50,987 bases of DNA from Amycolatopsis acidicola (GTDB lineage Bacteria > Actinomycetota > Actinomycetes > Mycobacteriales > Pseudonocardiaceae). The notes under the pieces were generated by a model that ran no database searches, had not been told where the DNA came from, and worked only from the letters and a program-made list of their open reading frames with translations. The position numbers and the translations under genes are program-made. Below, one piece after another: positions 23,466-31,434 of this stretch; position 1 is the first letter of the stretch; the number at the start of each line of letters is the position of its first letter. The stretch covers positions 1-50,987 of the forward strand of contig NZ_VMNW02000067.1 in the NCBI RefSeq assembly GCF_007713735.2. The letters are read 5' to 3'.

Positions 23466-23609
23466 GTGAGTGAAGGTGGCGACCCCGTCTGCTGGCTGAA
23501 CCTCGTCTGCCCGGAATGCGGGCGCCTGCGCGAGGGCCCGGCCGCCACGAGCTGCCCGGCCTGCGGCGCCCCCGTCGAGGACGAAGAACGTCCTAAACCA
23601 GAGCGCTGA
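23466..23609 (+). CDS. 47-aa zinc-ribbon protein
   Basis: Very small gene from GTG. It encodes a single zinc ribbon: CWLNLVCPECGRL, then SCPACGAPVEDEE. The two CxxC pairs should bind one Zn(II). It begins 12 bp after the DUF4190 gene on the same strand and overlaps the convergent membrane-protein gene by 17 bp. Coding is supported by the paired CPxC motifs and G/C third positions. A protein- or nucleic-acid-binding adaptor role is possible; nothing more can be said. Confidence 0.65.
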   Translation: MSEGGDPVCWLNLVCPECGRLREGPAATSCPACGAPVEDEERPKPER

Positions 23610-24003
23610 TCCCGAGCCCCAGCAATACAAGCACCTTCACGCCTTCCGCGCCCACGTAGCAGAAATGCGCGGGCGAGCGGGGCAGGTCCTCCCCGGCGAG
23701 CACCCGGTCGGAGCGGCGGTTCAGCGTCGGCCGGATCAGGGCGACTTGCGCGAGCAGCACGACGAGCGCCCCGGTGGCGAAGCCCAGCACGGCGCCGGAA
23801 CCGCCGCCGATGGCCAGCACCAGCACGGCCACGCCGAGGGCCGCTTCGGCGAGATTCAGCGCGCGGAACACGAGCCGCCCGATGCCGAGTCCGATGGGGA
23901 TCGTCACGTCCGGCGCGCGGAACTTCAGCGGCGCCTCCAGGAAGGAGATCGCCAGCACCATGCCCAGCCACAGAAAGGTCAGCGCGCCCGCGGCGTGGTT
24001 CAT
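23593..24003 (-). CDS. Four-TM membrane protein
   Basis: 136 aa with about four hydrophobic segments: ALTFLWLGMVLAISFLEAPLKF, LVFRALNLAEAALGVAVLVLAIGG, VLGFATGALVVLLAQVALI and GVKVLVLLGLGISALV. The loop LNRRSDRVLAGEDLPRSPAHFCYVGAEGVK is a recurring feature of this family of small unknown membrane proteins. GGAGGCCTCG precedes the ATG. It is divergent from the TetR gene at 24103 with a palindromic operator between them, so it is the likely target of that repressor. Confidence 0.8.
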   Translation of the reverse strand: MNHAAGALTFLWLGMVLAISFLEAPLKFRAPDVTIPIGLGIGRLVFRALNLAEAALGVAVLVLAIGGGSGAVLGFATGALVVLLAQVALIRPTLNRRSDRVLAGEDLPRSPAHFCYVGAEGVKVLVLLGLGISALV

Positions 24004-24066
24004 CGAGGCCTCCGTTCTCGTTCCCGCCGATACCGAGTCTGCCCGCCCGGCCGACCGGAAATCCGC

Positions 24067-24102
24067 TTGCCCCTTGTTATCTACATGAGTTACTTTTAAC
24101 TC
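24067..24102 (+). promoter_or_regulatory. TetR promoter overlapped by GAGTTA-CTTT-TAACTC operator
   Basis: The perfect dyad GAGTTA-N4-TAACTC occupies 24087-24102 and ends on the base before the GTG start. Inside it, TACTTT (24091-24096) fits a -10 box 6 bp before the GTG, and TTGCCC (24067-24072) is an 18-bp-spaced -35. Transcript and start codon would coincide (leaderless), and repressor binding would cover both -10 and start site. The A+T-rich operator stands out from its surroundings. Confidence 0.65.
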
Positions 24103-24729
24103 GTGCAAGTACAAGTGGACCTCCAGCCCGAGCTCGGGCTCAGCGTCACCGAGGCGGCCCGCCGGGCGCAGATCATCTCGGCGACCATCGCGGCCATCGC
24201 CGAGTCCGGCTACCGGAAGACGACCTTCGCCCGGATCAAGGAGCGGGCCGGGCTGAGCAGCACCCGGATCATCGGCTACCACTTCGGCAGCAAGGCCGGG
24301 CTGGTGCAGGCGGTGGTCAGCACGGTGCTGGACATGAAGGGCAAGTTCCTCGAAGAACGCGCCGCCGGCACGGCCGATCGCGCGGTCATGCTGCGCGCGC
24401 ACATCGAGACCGAGGTGGCGTTCCTGCGTGACTGCCCGGAGTGCGTGCGGGTGCTGCGCGAGGTGGCGGCGAACGCCGACGATCCCGACGGCTGGTCCGT
24501 CGCCGGGCCCATGCTGAAGGACCTGCAGGCGGGGCAGCTCGAACGGCTGCTTTCCCAGGGGCAGCGCGAAGGCGCGTTCGGCGAGTTCGTGCCCTCGGTG
24601 ATGGCGCGGACGATCGCGCACGCCATCGAGGGCGCGGCGGAGGCCTATGCGGCCGACCCGTCGATGGACCTCGACCGCTACGCGAGCGAGCTGGCCGATC
24701 TCTTCGAGCGGGCCACCGCCGCGCGCTGA
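24103..24729 (+). CDS. TetR-family regulator
   Basis: 208 aa from GTG. The HTH region is ARRAQIISATIAAIAESGYRKTTFARIKERAGLSSTRIIGYHFGSKAGLVQAVV, with the helix-3/4 signature RIIGYHFGSK. The C-terminal helical domain (FLRDCPECVRVLREVAANADDP...) holds the ligand pocket. The operator abutting its start codon suggests tight autoregulation and control of the divergent membrane-protein gene. Confidence 0.9.
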   Translation: MQVQVDLQPELGLSVTEAARRAQIISATIAAIAESGYRKTTFARIKERAGLSSTRIIGYHFGSKAGLVQAVVSTVLDMKGKFLEERAAGTADRAVMLRAHIETEVAFLRDCPECVRVLREVAANADDPDGWSVAGPMLKDLQAGQLERLLSQGQREGAFGEFVPSVMARTIAHAIEGAAEAYAADPSMDLDRYASELADLFERATAAR

Positions 24730-24824
24730 AACCCGCCAGATGGCGGGGAACGCCCGCCGCGTGGCACTGTCGGCGGACCTGTCCCTGCGTCGAAAATGGG
24801 CGGCACTTGGGCAAAGGAGCGCAA

Positions 24825-25149
24825 ATGACCGGTACCGTCCCGGCCCGTGAAGTGGGCCCGCCGCCGCCGTTCGACCCGGAGCTGGCCGCCGCGCTGGTCC
24901 GACCACTTTCACGCCGGATCTGATTTCGCGGCTGCGTGAGCTCGAATCCGAACACCGCCCGACCGACGAGGACCTGCGGATGGGCGGCCGGTTCGAGGCC
25001 ACCGAACGCCGCGTGCCCGGCCCGGCCGGAGATCCCGACGTGACGCTGCTGTCGACTACGCCTCCCGGCTCTGGCGCGCGGGCGGCCAGGCCGAGCTGCA
25101 CGTGTGGCCGGGCGGTTTCCACGGGTTCGACGGCCTGCTCGACACCTGA
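24825..25149 (+). pseudogene. Remnant of an alpha/beta hydrolase (HSL/lipase-like) gene
   Basis: AAAGGAGC precedes ATG 24825. The first frame (TGTVPAREVGPPPPFDPELAAALV) stops at 24921-24923. Homology then continues in a second frame (FTPDLISRLRELESEHRPTDEDLR, RRVPGPAGDPDVTLL). The last part is in a further frame (DYASRLWRAGGQAELHVWPGGFHGFDGLLDT) and matches the C-terminal His region of HSL-type esterases. The central HGGG and GDSAGG regions are absent. About 325 bp remain of an expected ~950 bp, so this is a gene with a large internal deletion plus frameshifts. Confidence 0.75.
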
Positions 25150-25163
25150 GGGCACGATGGGTC

Positions 25164-25978
25164 ATGAGAGACCCGCTGGGCAAGCTGGCCGCGCCGGACG
25201 GCCGCGCGCTGAAGTCCGAGACGACCGACCCGGACTGGCCGAACACCTGGCCGAAAACCTGGCCGACCGGTTCGGCGAAGCTGTGGCTCGAGCGCGAAGG
25301 CCCGGCCACAGCGGTCGACGCGATGATCCTCGAACGCGCGGGCGCCGCCGCGCGGGGCGTACTCGAACGGACCAGGGGAGCGGAACCCACGTCGGTCGTG
25401 TTCGACGCGGCGGCCCCCGAGTCGGCGCGGTTGCGCGCGGCCCGGCAGCTCGGTTTCGGCGAACGAGACCAGGCGCGGGCGATCGCGCTGAGTGGTGGGA
25501 TCGCCCGTGTGGCAAGGGTTTCCGAGCCCGACCGGAAAGCCGCGCGGGCGTCGGCCCGGCGGTGGGCGTGCTGGAGCTGCCGGATTCCCTGGCCGCGGTC
25601 AGGGTTGCGATGCGCTTCGCGGCGGAGGGAATGGCGCGGGATCCGGGGCCGCGGGTAGTCCACGCCGACGAGCCCGGCGGGCTGAGCGTGCTCGCCGCCG
25701 CTGTCGGCCCGGAGACCGAGCCGGTACCCGACGTGCATGCGGTGGAGCGGGCCGCGCAGGCAGCTCCGTGGGTGCTCGCCACGCTCGCCACACTCGTCAC
25801 GGTCGCGGCGGAGCCGAGCCTGTGGGCCGCCGCGTCCGCTCTCGTCGTGCACCATTCGACGTTGCAGGACAGGCTTTCCCAGGCGGAACGGCTACTCGGC
25901 TGGCCGGTCCGCGAACCGAACGGCCGCCTGCGGCTGCAGCCGACGCTCGCTTTGTGGCGCCTGCACCGGAATCCCTAG
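25164..25978 (+). pseudogene. Frameshifted PucR-type transcriptional regulator
   Basis: One frame starts at ATG 25164 (RDPLGKLAAPDGRALK, later AARGVLERTRG and AARQLGFGERDQARAIAL). Around 25545 the homology moves to another frame: GVLELPDSLAAVRVAMRFAAEGM, TLATLVTVAAEPSLWAAASALVVHHSTLQDRLSQAERLLGW, ending at TAG 25978. The last segment is the PucR/CdaR-type C-terminal HTH (HHSTLQDRLSQAE). A single frameshift separates the halves, and the N-terminal part looks short and repetitive (three ACCTGGCCGA units at about 25230-25265). A sequencing error cannot be excluded. The stop shares CTAG with the convergent methyltransferase gene. Confidence 0.7.
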
Positions 25979-27090
25979 CGGCGTCCGGCGCGGATCAAGT
26001 ACGTGCGGCTGGCCCATTCCGGCCCGGCGAGCGCGTAGTCGTCGGTCGCGAGCAGCTCCGCGCCCAGGTGCTCGAACACCGAACGCACCAGGGGAGCGGG
26101 CACCGGGTGCATCTCGATGCCCTCGTTGTCCTCCGGCTCGGGCGCCGCCTCGTCCACTTGGTCGTCGGGCTCCGGCGCGCTGAACGCGAGCTGGCTGGCC
26201 CCGGTTTCCTCGCCGACGGCCACTTCCAGCCGCACGGTCGGGCTGCCGTGGTCGGACCACCAGGCCACGAACTCCTCGACCATGTCCAGCTCCAGCTCGT
26301 ACCGCCCCGGCTCGGCGGGCGCGCACACGGCCAGCTCCAGCTCCAGCGCTTCGCCGGGCGCGACACGGTGCGGCAGCTCGGTGCGGCCGTCGTCCCGCGT
26401 CACCATCTCGCCGTGGCGGCGCCAGTGGTTGGCGAGTTTGATGTCATGGTCCATCGTCCAGGCCGCGGGCCCGATGTTGCGAACTCTCGCGCGGACGGTG
26501 CCGATCCCTTGGGGCGGCAGGGATTCCGGGCCCTCCAGCGGGATGATCTCGGCGCGGCAGTTGTCCGCCACCAGCGGCTGCGCGGAACGCGGGGCGCGCG
26601 GAGCCTGGAAGACGATCAGCCCGCCGGGGCGCACCACGCGGTTCAGCTCCAGCATCGCCGGCAGCTGCGCGGCGGGCGGCATGTGCTGCACGACGATGAG
26701 GCTGACCGCGGAATCGAAGCTGTCGTCGTCGAAGGGCAGCGGCCCGCCGTCGTAGTGCGCGTAGGAAACCTTCTCCCCGAAGGAATTCAGCTCGCGCGCC
26801 TTGCCGATCATCGACGCCGCGATGTCCACTCCGGTCACCCGCGGCACGTGCGTGGCGAGCGCCTGCGTCAGCCTGCCGACGCCGCAGCCGAAGTCGAGCA
26901 CGTGGTGGCCGAGCGCGAGTCCGTGGCGCTCCAGCAGGCTCAGCACGTAGTCGATGTGCTCGTGGCCGGTGGCCATGAACTCCCCGAGATCCCAGCGGCC
27001 GCCCTTGCGCCCGGGGTCCGACAGCACCGCCCACAACGGGTCGTCACTGCCGAGTTTCTCCCAGACCGCCCGCAGTTCGCTCACTCGCAT
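25975..27090 (-). CDS. SAM-dependent methyltransferase with an inserted beta-sandwich-like domain
   Basis: 371 aa. Residues ~60-165 are a class I methyltransferase fold: HHVLDFGCGVGRLTQALA (motif I), VTGVDIAASMIGKAREL, YDGGPLPFDDDSFDSAVSLIVVQHM and LNRVVRPGGLIVFQAP. Residues ~190-300 are a beta-rich module (IGTVRARVRNIGPAAWTMD, VAPGEALELELAV, PGRYELELDMVEEFVAWWSDHG) like Ig-like domains of surface-polysaccharide proteins. The methyltransferase-type ending (MHPVPAPLVRSVFEHLGAELLATDD, WASRTYLIRAG) then resumes, so the beta module is an insertion. Start 27090 is preferred over 27099 because CACAAT (a -10 on the minus strand, 27098-27103) lies 7 bp upstream. Confidence 0.85.
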   Translation of the reverse strand: MRVSELRAVWEKLGSDDPLWAVLSDPGRKGGRWDLGEFMATGHEHIDYVLSLLERHGLALGHHVLDFGCGVGRLTQALATHVPRVTGVDIAASMIGKARELNSFGEKVSYAHYDGGPLPFDDDSFDSAVSLIVVQHMPPAAQLPAMLELNRVVRPGGLIVFQAPRAPRSAQPLVADNCRAEIIPLEGPESLPPQGIGTVRARVRNIGPAAWTMDHDIKLANHWRRHGEMVTRDDGRTELPHRVAPGEALELELAVCAPAEPGRYELELDMVEEFVAWWSDHGSPTVRLEVAVGEETGASQLAFSAPEPDDQVDEAAPEPEDNEGIEMHPVPAPLVRSVFEHLGAELLATDDYALAGPEWASRTYLIRAGRR

Positions 27091-27117
27091 CCGCCACATT
27101 GTGCCGGTTGCCCGGAT

Positions 27118-27999
27118 TCACGCCGCGTCCAGCCTGCGCGTGAGTTCCGTGAGCGCGGGCCCGAGCGCGCGATCCACGCGTACGGTCGCGTAACGATCGC
27201 CGCGCGTGGCGCCGCGGTTGACGATCAGCACCGGCTTTCCCGCCTCCGCCGCGCGGCGCACGAACCGCAGGCCGGACATGACGGTGAGCGAACTTCCCAG
27301 CACCAGCACGGAATCCGCGCCCTCGACCAGCCGGTGGCACTGGTCCACGCGTTCCTTGGGCACGTTCTCGCCGAAGAACACGACGTCCGGCTTCAGCACG
27401 CCGCCGGTGCACGAAGCGCAGGACACCAGCCGGAAATCCGCGACGGCGGCCCCGGAGATCTCCGCGTCCCCGTCCGGATTGATGCGCGTGGCCGCGGCCT
27501 CGAACGTGGGGTTCGCCGCGCGCAGCCGGGCGTCCAGCTCCTCGCGGGCGCTCGTGCGGCGGCAGCCGAGGCAGATCACCCTGTCCAGGCTGCCGTGCAG
27601 CTCCACGACTTCCGGCGTGCCCGCGGCCTGGTGCAGCCCGTCGACGTTCTGCGTGATCACTCCGGAGACGTACCCGGCTGCACGCAGCAGCGTGACGGCG
27701 CGATGGCCGTCGTTCGGCGCCGCGCGGGCGATGGTGCGCCAGCCGAGATGGCTGCGCGCCCAGTACCGGCGCCGGCCATCGGCGCTTTCGACGAACGCCT
27801 GGTACGTCATCGGGGTGTGCTTGCGGAGGCTGCCCGTGGCGCCGCGGTAGTCGGGGATGCCGGACTCGGTGGACAGCCCCGCGCCGGAGAGCACCAGCAC
27901 GTTGCCCTCGGCGAGCACGCCGGCCACCTCGTCGAGGCTTTCGGTGGTGGGCCACACCTCTCCGGTGGGAGTCCACGTCAGGGTCGGCCGCGTTCGCAC
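27118..27999 (-). CDS. Sir2-family NAD-dependent protein deacylase
   Basis: 293 aa. Motifs in order: VLVLSGAGLSTESGIPDYRG (NAD binding), ITQNVDGLHQAAG with a catalytic His in ELHGSL, the zinc module CLGC ... CASC, KPDVVFFGENVP, VLGSSLTVMSG and LIVNRGATRGD. The arrangement resembles class II (SIRT4-like) sirtuins. It removes acyl groups from lysines using NAD+. The GTG start at 27999 has TAAACT (minus strand, 28006-28011) 6 bp upstream, suggesting a leaderless mRNA divergent from the DUF1295 gene. Confidence 0.93.
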   Translation of the reverse strand: MRTRPTLTWTPTGEVWPTTESLDEVAGVLAEGNVLVLSGAGLSTESGIPDYRGATGSLRKHTPMTYQAFVESADGRRRYWARSHLGWRTIARAAPNDGHRAVTLLRAAGYVSGVITQNVDGLHQAAGTPEVVELHGSLDRVICLGCRRTSAREELDARLRAANPTFEAAATRINPDGDAEISGAAVADFRLVSCASCTGGVLKPDVVFFGENVPKERVDQCHRLVEGADSVLVLGSSLTVMSGLRFVRRAAEAGKPVLIVNRGATRGDRYATVRVDRALGPALTELTRRLDAA

Positions 28000-28033
28000 C
28001 CTTCCAGTTTAGGCGCGGTCTAAGGTGCGAATC

Positions 28034-28843
28034 ATGAACGTCCTCGGCGTGTGCCTGGTGGTGTGGGGCGGGGTCTGCCTCGTCACGTGGCTGGTGTCGG
28101 TGATCACCCGCGAGTACTCCTGGGTGGACCGGATCTGGTCGATCGTCCCGCTTGTCTACCTGGGGATCTTCGCCGGGGACCTCGGGTTCTCCGACGCGCG
28201 CCTGAACGTGATGTTCGTGCTCGGCGTGCTCTGGGGCGCGCGGCTGACGTTCAACTTCGCGCGCAAGGGCGGCTACGCCCGCGGCGGCGAGGACTACCGC
28301 TGGGCCGTGCTGCGCGAGCGGATGGCGCCCTGGCAGTACCAACTGTTCAACTTCTTCTTCATTTCGGTGTACCAGAACGTGATCCTGCTGCTGATCACGC
28401 TGCCCGCGTACACCGCGTGGAGCCACCCTTCGCCGTTCGGGGCCTGGGACGTCGTGGCCACCGTGGTGTTCCTGGCCTTCCTCGCCGGGGAGACGGTGGC
28501 CGATCAGCAGCAGTGGAACTTCCACCAGTGGAAGCACGCCGAGATCGCCGCGGGGCGGCGGCCCGAGCCCCGGTTCCTGCGCACCGGGCTGTTCCGCTAC
28601 TCGCGGCACCCGAACTTCTTCTTCGAGCAGGCGCAGTGGTGGGTGATGTTCTTCTTCGGCGTGATCGCGGCCGGTTCGCTGTGGCAGTGGACGGTGCTCG
28701 GCGCCGTACTGCTCACCCTGCTGTTCGTGGGATCGACGCGGTTCACCGAGAGCATCAGCCGCGGCCGGTACCCGGAGTACGCCGAGTACCAACGGCAAAC
28801 CTCCGCGGTGGTGCCGTGGTTCCCCGCGCGGGTCAGCGGGTGA
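28034..28843 (+). CDS. DUF1295 integral membrane protein (steroid 5-alpha-reductase-like fold)
   Basis: 269 aa with about six to seven membrane segments. Family features are SWVDRIWSIVPLVY near the N-terminus, GARLTFNFARKGGYARGGEDYRWAVLR, WNFHQWKHAEIAA, FLRTGLFRYSRHPNFFFEQAQWW and RYPEYAEYQRQTSAVVPWFP. These motifs occur in DUF1295/ICMT-like methyltransferases and reductases; the activity here is unknown. The ATG at 28034 is chosen because the -10 TAAGGT (28021-28026) ends 7 bp before it; GTG 28025 is an alternative. Its 3' end overlaps the convergent dehydrogenase gene by 11 bp. Confidence 0.87.
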   Translation: MNVLGVCLVVWGGVCLVTWLVSVITREYSWVDRIWSIVPLVYLGIFAGDLGFSDARLNVMFVLGVLWGARLTFNFARKGGYARGGEDYRWAVLRERMAPWQYQLFNFFFISVYQNVILLLITLPAYTAWSHPSPFGAWDVVATVVFLAFLAGETVADQQQWNFHQWKHAEIAAGRRPEPRFLRTGLFRYSRHPNFFFEQAQWWVMFFFGVIAAGSLWQWTVLGAVLLTLLFVGSTRFTESISRGRYPEYAEYQRQTSAVVPWFPARVSG

Positions 28844-29876
28844 GCACCACCTTCAGCGCCTCGTGCGCGGCGGCGTTGCCGAACACGTCGTAGGCCTCGT
28901 CGATCCGGTCGAGCTCGAAGGTGTGCGTGCCCATCCGCTCGGCCGGGATCCGTCCGCTCGCCACCATCTTCAGCAGCGTCGGGATCGAAACCGTGTCCAC
29001 GAGGCCCATCGTGAGGCGCACGTTGTGGATCCACAGGTCCTGCATCGGCAGCTCCACCGGCACGCCGTGCACGCCGATGTTCGCGATCGCCCCGCCGGGC
29101 CGGACGAGCGCCGCCGCGGTCAGCAGCGTCTCCGGGAAGCCGACGGCCTCGATCGCCACGTCCACGCCCAGCCCGTCGGTCATCTCGCGCACTTCGGCGA
29201 CGGCGCCGGGGCCAGCTTCCACGGCGTCGGTGGCGCCGAACTCGACGGCCTTGGTGAGCCGGAACTTGTTGGTGTCCAAGGCGATCACGCGCGACGCGCC
29301 CCACAGGCCGGTGGTCAGGATCGCGGCCAGCCCGACCGCGCCCGCGCCCACCACGGCGACCACGTCGCCCGGCCGCACCTGCCCGGCGAGCACGCCGACC
29401 TCGTAGCCGGTTGGCAGCGAGTCGGCCAGGAAGATCGCCTGCTCGTCGGTCACTTCGTCCGGTACCGCGTAGAGCGAGGAGTCCGCGTAGGGGACCCGGA
29501 CGTACTCGGCCTGCGTGCCGTCGATGAGGTGGCCGAAGATCCACCCGATCCCGCCGACGGTCTGGCAGTGCGAAGGCATCCCGCGCCGGCAGTACGCGCA
29601 GCGCCCGCACCTCGTGATCGCCGGGACCAGCACCCGGTCGCCGGTGCGGAACCCGGTGACCGCGCTGCCGGTCTCGGTCACCGTGCCGACGGCTTCGTGG
29701 CCGAGCACGCGGCCATCGGTCACCGCGGGCACGTCGCCGTGCAGGATGTGCAGATCGGTGCCGCAGATGGTCGACGTGTCCACGCGGACGACGACGTCGC
29801 CGGGCTCACGCACCTCGGCGTCGGGGACGTCCTCCCAGGTTTTGCGGCCAGGACCGTGGTACACCAGCGCTTTCAT
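28833..29876 (-). CDS. Zinc-dependent alcohol dehydrogenase (MDR family)
   Basis: 347 aa. Catalytic zinc ligands are in STICGTDLHI and GRVLGHEAVGTV. Structural zinc Cys are in CGRCAYCRRGMPSHC (four Cys). NAD-binding GAGAVGLAA follows, with ALDTNKFRL indicating an Asp that favours NAD+. The sequence resembles the isopropanol/threonine-dehydrogenase-like branch. GGGAGGCTGTC precedes the ATG. It is downstream of the polyprenyl synthase gene on the same strand (94 bp gap), so cotranscription is possible. Confidence 0.92.
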   Translation of the reverse strand: MKALVYHGPGRKTWEDVPDAEVREPGDVVVRVDTSTICGTDLHILHGDVPAVTDGRVLGHEAVGTVTETGSAVTGFRTGDRVLVPAITRCGRCAYCRRGMPSHCQTVGGIGWIFGHLIDGTQAEYVRVPYADSSLYAVPDEVTDEQAIFLADSLPTGYEVGVLAGQVRPGDVVAVVGAGAVGLAAILTTGLWGASRVIALDTNKFRLTKAVEFGATDAVEAGPGAVAEVREMTDGLGVDVAIEAVGFPETLLTAAALVRPGGAIANIGVHGVPVELPMQDLWIHNVRLTMGLVDTVSIPTLLKMVASGRIPAERMGTHTFELDRIDEAYDVFGNAAAHEALKVVLTR

Positions 29877-29970
29877 GACAGCCTCCCGCGCCCGTGCCTC
29901 CGGTGGCGAGGCACTCTCTTGGGCACGCTAGGCCGCGCGGCGCCCGCCGCCGGTCGCAGTTTGAGACACC

Positions 29971-31017
29971 TCAGCGGCCGCCCGCGAGCCGCGCGAGCGC
30001 GCCGCGCGCGACTCGGGGCAGGGCGGGCGTGGCCAGCGCGGCGAGGGCTTCCCGTTTGCGGGCTTCGATGAGGTCGCCGATCGCGAGGTCGGCGCCGGTG
30101 TCCTGGACGATGGTGCGCAGGCGTTCGGCGCCGTCGCGATCCAGCTCCGGGTCGCCGTAGAGCTTGCCGATCAGCTCGCGCTGCCGTTTCCCGGCTCGGC
30201 GCCAGGTGAGCGCCATCAGCACGGTCCGCTTGCCCGCGCGCAGCGCCCCGAGCGAGTCCCGGTCGCCGAACACGCCGAGCATTTCGTCCTCCAGCTGGAA
30301 GGCCTCGCCGAGCGGGCGCCCGTACGCGCCGCACGCCCGCAGCGCTTCCGGCCGCACACCGGCGGCCAGCGCGCCGACCTGCAGCGGCCGTTCGACGGTG
30401 AAGGCGGCGGTCTTGTGCCGCAGCGTGCGCCAGCTGCGGTCGAGCACGTCCTCGGTCCAGCCGCCCTCCAGGTCGAGGTACTGGCCGATGAGCACCTCAC
30501 TGCGCATCGAATGCAGCACCGGTTCCGCGCGGCGGATGCGGTCCTGGTCCGCGGTGCCGGTGTAGAGCAGTTCGTCGGCCCAGGTCAGGCAGAGGTCGCC
30601 GAGCAGGATCGCCGCGTTGACGCCGAACCGGCCCGCCGCGGAGTCGTCCTTGCCGTGGTAGCCGCCGCGCAGCAGGCGGTGCACCGTCGGCCTGCCCTCG
30701 CGCAGCGCCGCGCCGTCGAGGACGTCGTCGTGGATCAGGGCGAAGGCGTGGAACAACTCCAGCGCCGCGCCGAGCCGGGGCACCGGCCCGCCCGCCGGGT
30801 CGCCGTCCCCGGCCAGCCAGCCGCAGTAACAGAACAGGGGCCGCGAGCGCCCGCCTCCGCCGAGGAATTCGCGCACCACGTCCACCAGCGGCGGCAGGCA
30901 GCGATCGATCGGATGCCGGGCCCGGTCCTCGAGGAAGTCTTCGAGCGTCGTGTCGACCGCCCGCGCGATCCGGCCGAAGTCCACCTCCGCGGTGACCGCG
31001 TGGAGCCGAGCCGACAT
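29971..31017 (-). CDS. Polyprenyl diphosphate synthase-like protein (trans-isoprenyl, GGPPS/ComQ fold)
   Basis: 348 aa. The first aspartate-rich motif is intact (FALIHDDVLDGAALREGRPTVH). The usual GGKRLRP appears as GGGRSRPLFCYCGW, with Lys replaced by Arg. The second motif is degenerate: FQLEDEMLGVFGD, with Glu for the first Asp and Gly for the last. GKRTVLMAL follows. It may make geranylgeranyl or related diphosphates, but the altered second motif leaves room for another prenyl-transfer role. GGAGGAGGACTC precedes the ATG. No terpene cyclase is nearby. Upstream on the same strand, 132 bp away, is a small Trp-repeat secreted peptide gene. Confidence 0.9.
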   Translation of the reverse strand: MSARLHAVTAEVDFGRIARAVDTTLEDFLEDRARHPIDRCLPPLVDVVREFLGGGGRSRPLFCYCGWLAGDGDPAGGPVPRLGAALELFHAFALIHDDVLDGAALREGRPTVHRLLRGGYHGKDDSAAGRFGVNAAILLGDLCLTWADELLYTGTADQDRIRRAEPVLHSMRSEVLIGQYLDLEGGWTEDVLDRSWRTLRHKTAAFTVERPLQVGALAAGVRPEALRACGAYGRPLGEAFQLEDEMLGVFGDRDSLGALRAGKRTVLMALTWRRAGKRQRELIGKLYGDPELDRDGAERLRTIVQDTGADLAIGDLIEARKREALAALATPALPRVARGALARLAGGR

Positions 31018-31149
31018 GAGTCCTCCTCCGGGCGGGATGCACAGACGAGGTAGCACCGCGGGCCGCCCGGGAAACCACACGTCCGGGGCACCGGGGATGG
31101 CGGAGCCGCGACTGTGCGCACGAACCCGGCGCGGAAGACGCGGGTGCCG

Positions 31150-31350
31150 TCACTCCCAGTTGTTGCCCGCCGGGATGGCGTTCCAGCCGGACCCGGCCGG
31201 AGTGGCGTTCCAGCCGGACCCGGCGGGGGTCGCGTTCCAGCCGGTTCCCGCCGGGGTGGCGCCCGCTCCGGGCCAGCCGAGCGGCACTATCGCGATCATC
31301 CCGCACATCAGGAAAGCGGCCCCCAGGCCGGCGATCCGCTTCGTGAACAT
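31150..31350 (-). CDS. Small secreted peptide with Trp-containing 9-residue repeats
   Basis: 66 aa. A basic start (FTKR), a hydrophobic signal (IAGLGAAFLMCGMIAIVPLG) and an AxA-like site (PGAGA) lead to four near-identical nonapeptides: TPAGTGWNA, TPAGSGWNA, TPAGSGWNA and IPAGNNWE. The mature peptide is only ~35 residues and contains four evenly spaced Trp. AAAGGGGAAAGGCC precedes the ATG, a strong ribosome binding site that argues for translation. The repeats are also 27-bp tandem repeats in DNA (31171-31251). The gene lies upstream of the polyprenyl synthase gene. The function is unknown; structural, adhesive or signalling-peptide roles are all possible. Confidence 0.72.
   Translation of the reverse strand: MFTKRIAGLGAAFLMCGMIAIVPLGWPGAGATPAGTGWNATPAGSGWNATPAGSGWNAIPAGNNWE
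31171..31251 (-). repeat. 27-bp coding tandem repeats
   Basis: Three consecutive 27-bp units (31171-31197, 31198-31224, 31225-31251) share the core GCGTTCCAGCCGG on the plus strand. A further partial unit follows. They encode the 9-residue repeats of the small secreted peptide and differ mostly at synonymous or Ser/Thr-changing sites, indicating recent unit duplication. Confidence 0.8.
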
Positions 31351-31434
31351 GGCCTTTCCCCTTTCAGCCGGTTGTTCGTGCCTGACGAAGACAACACGCG
31401 GGCGGTGGGTGTTCCGTTGCCCTAGCCTGGGGCC

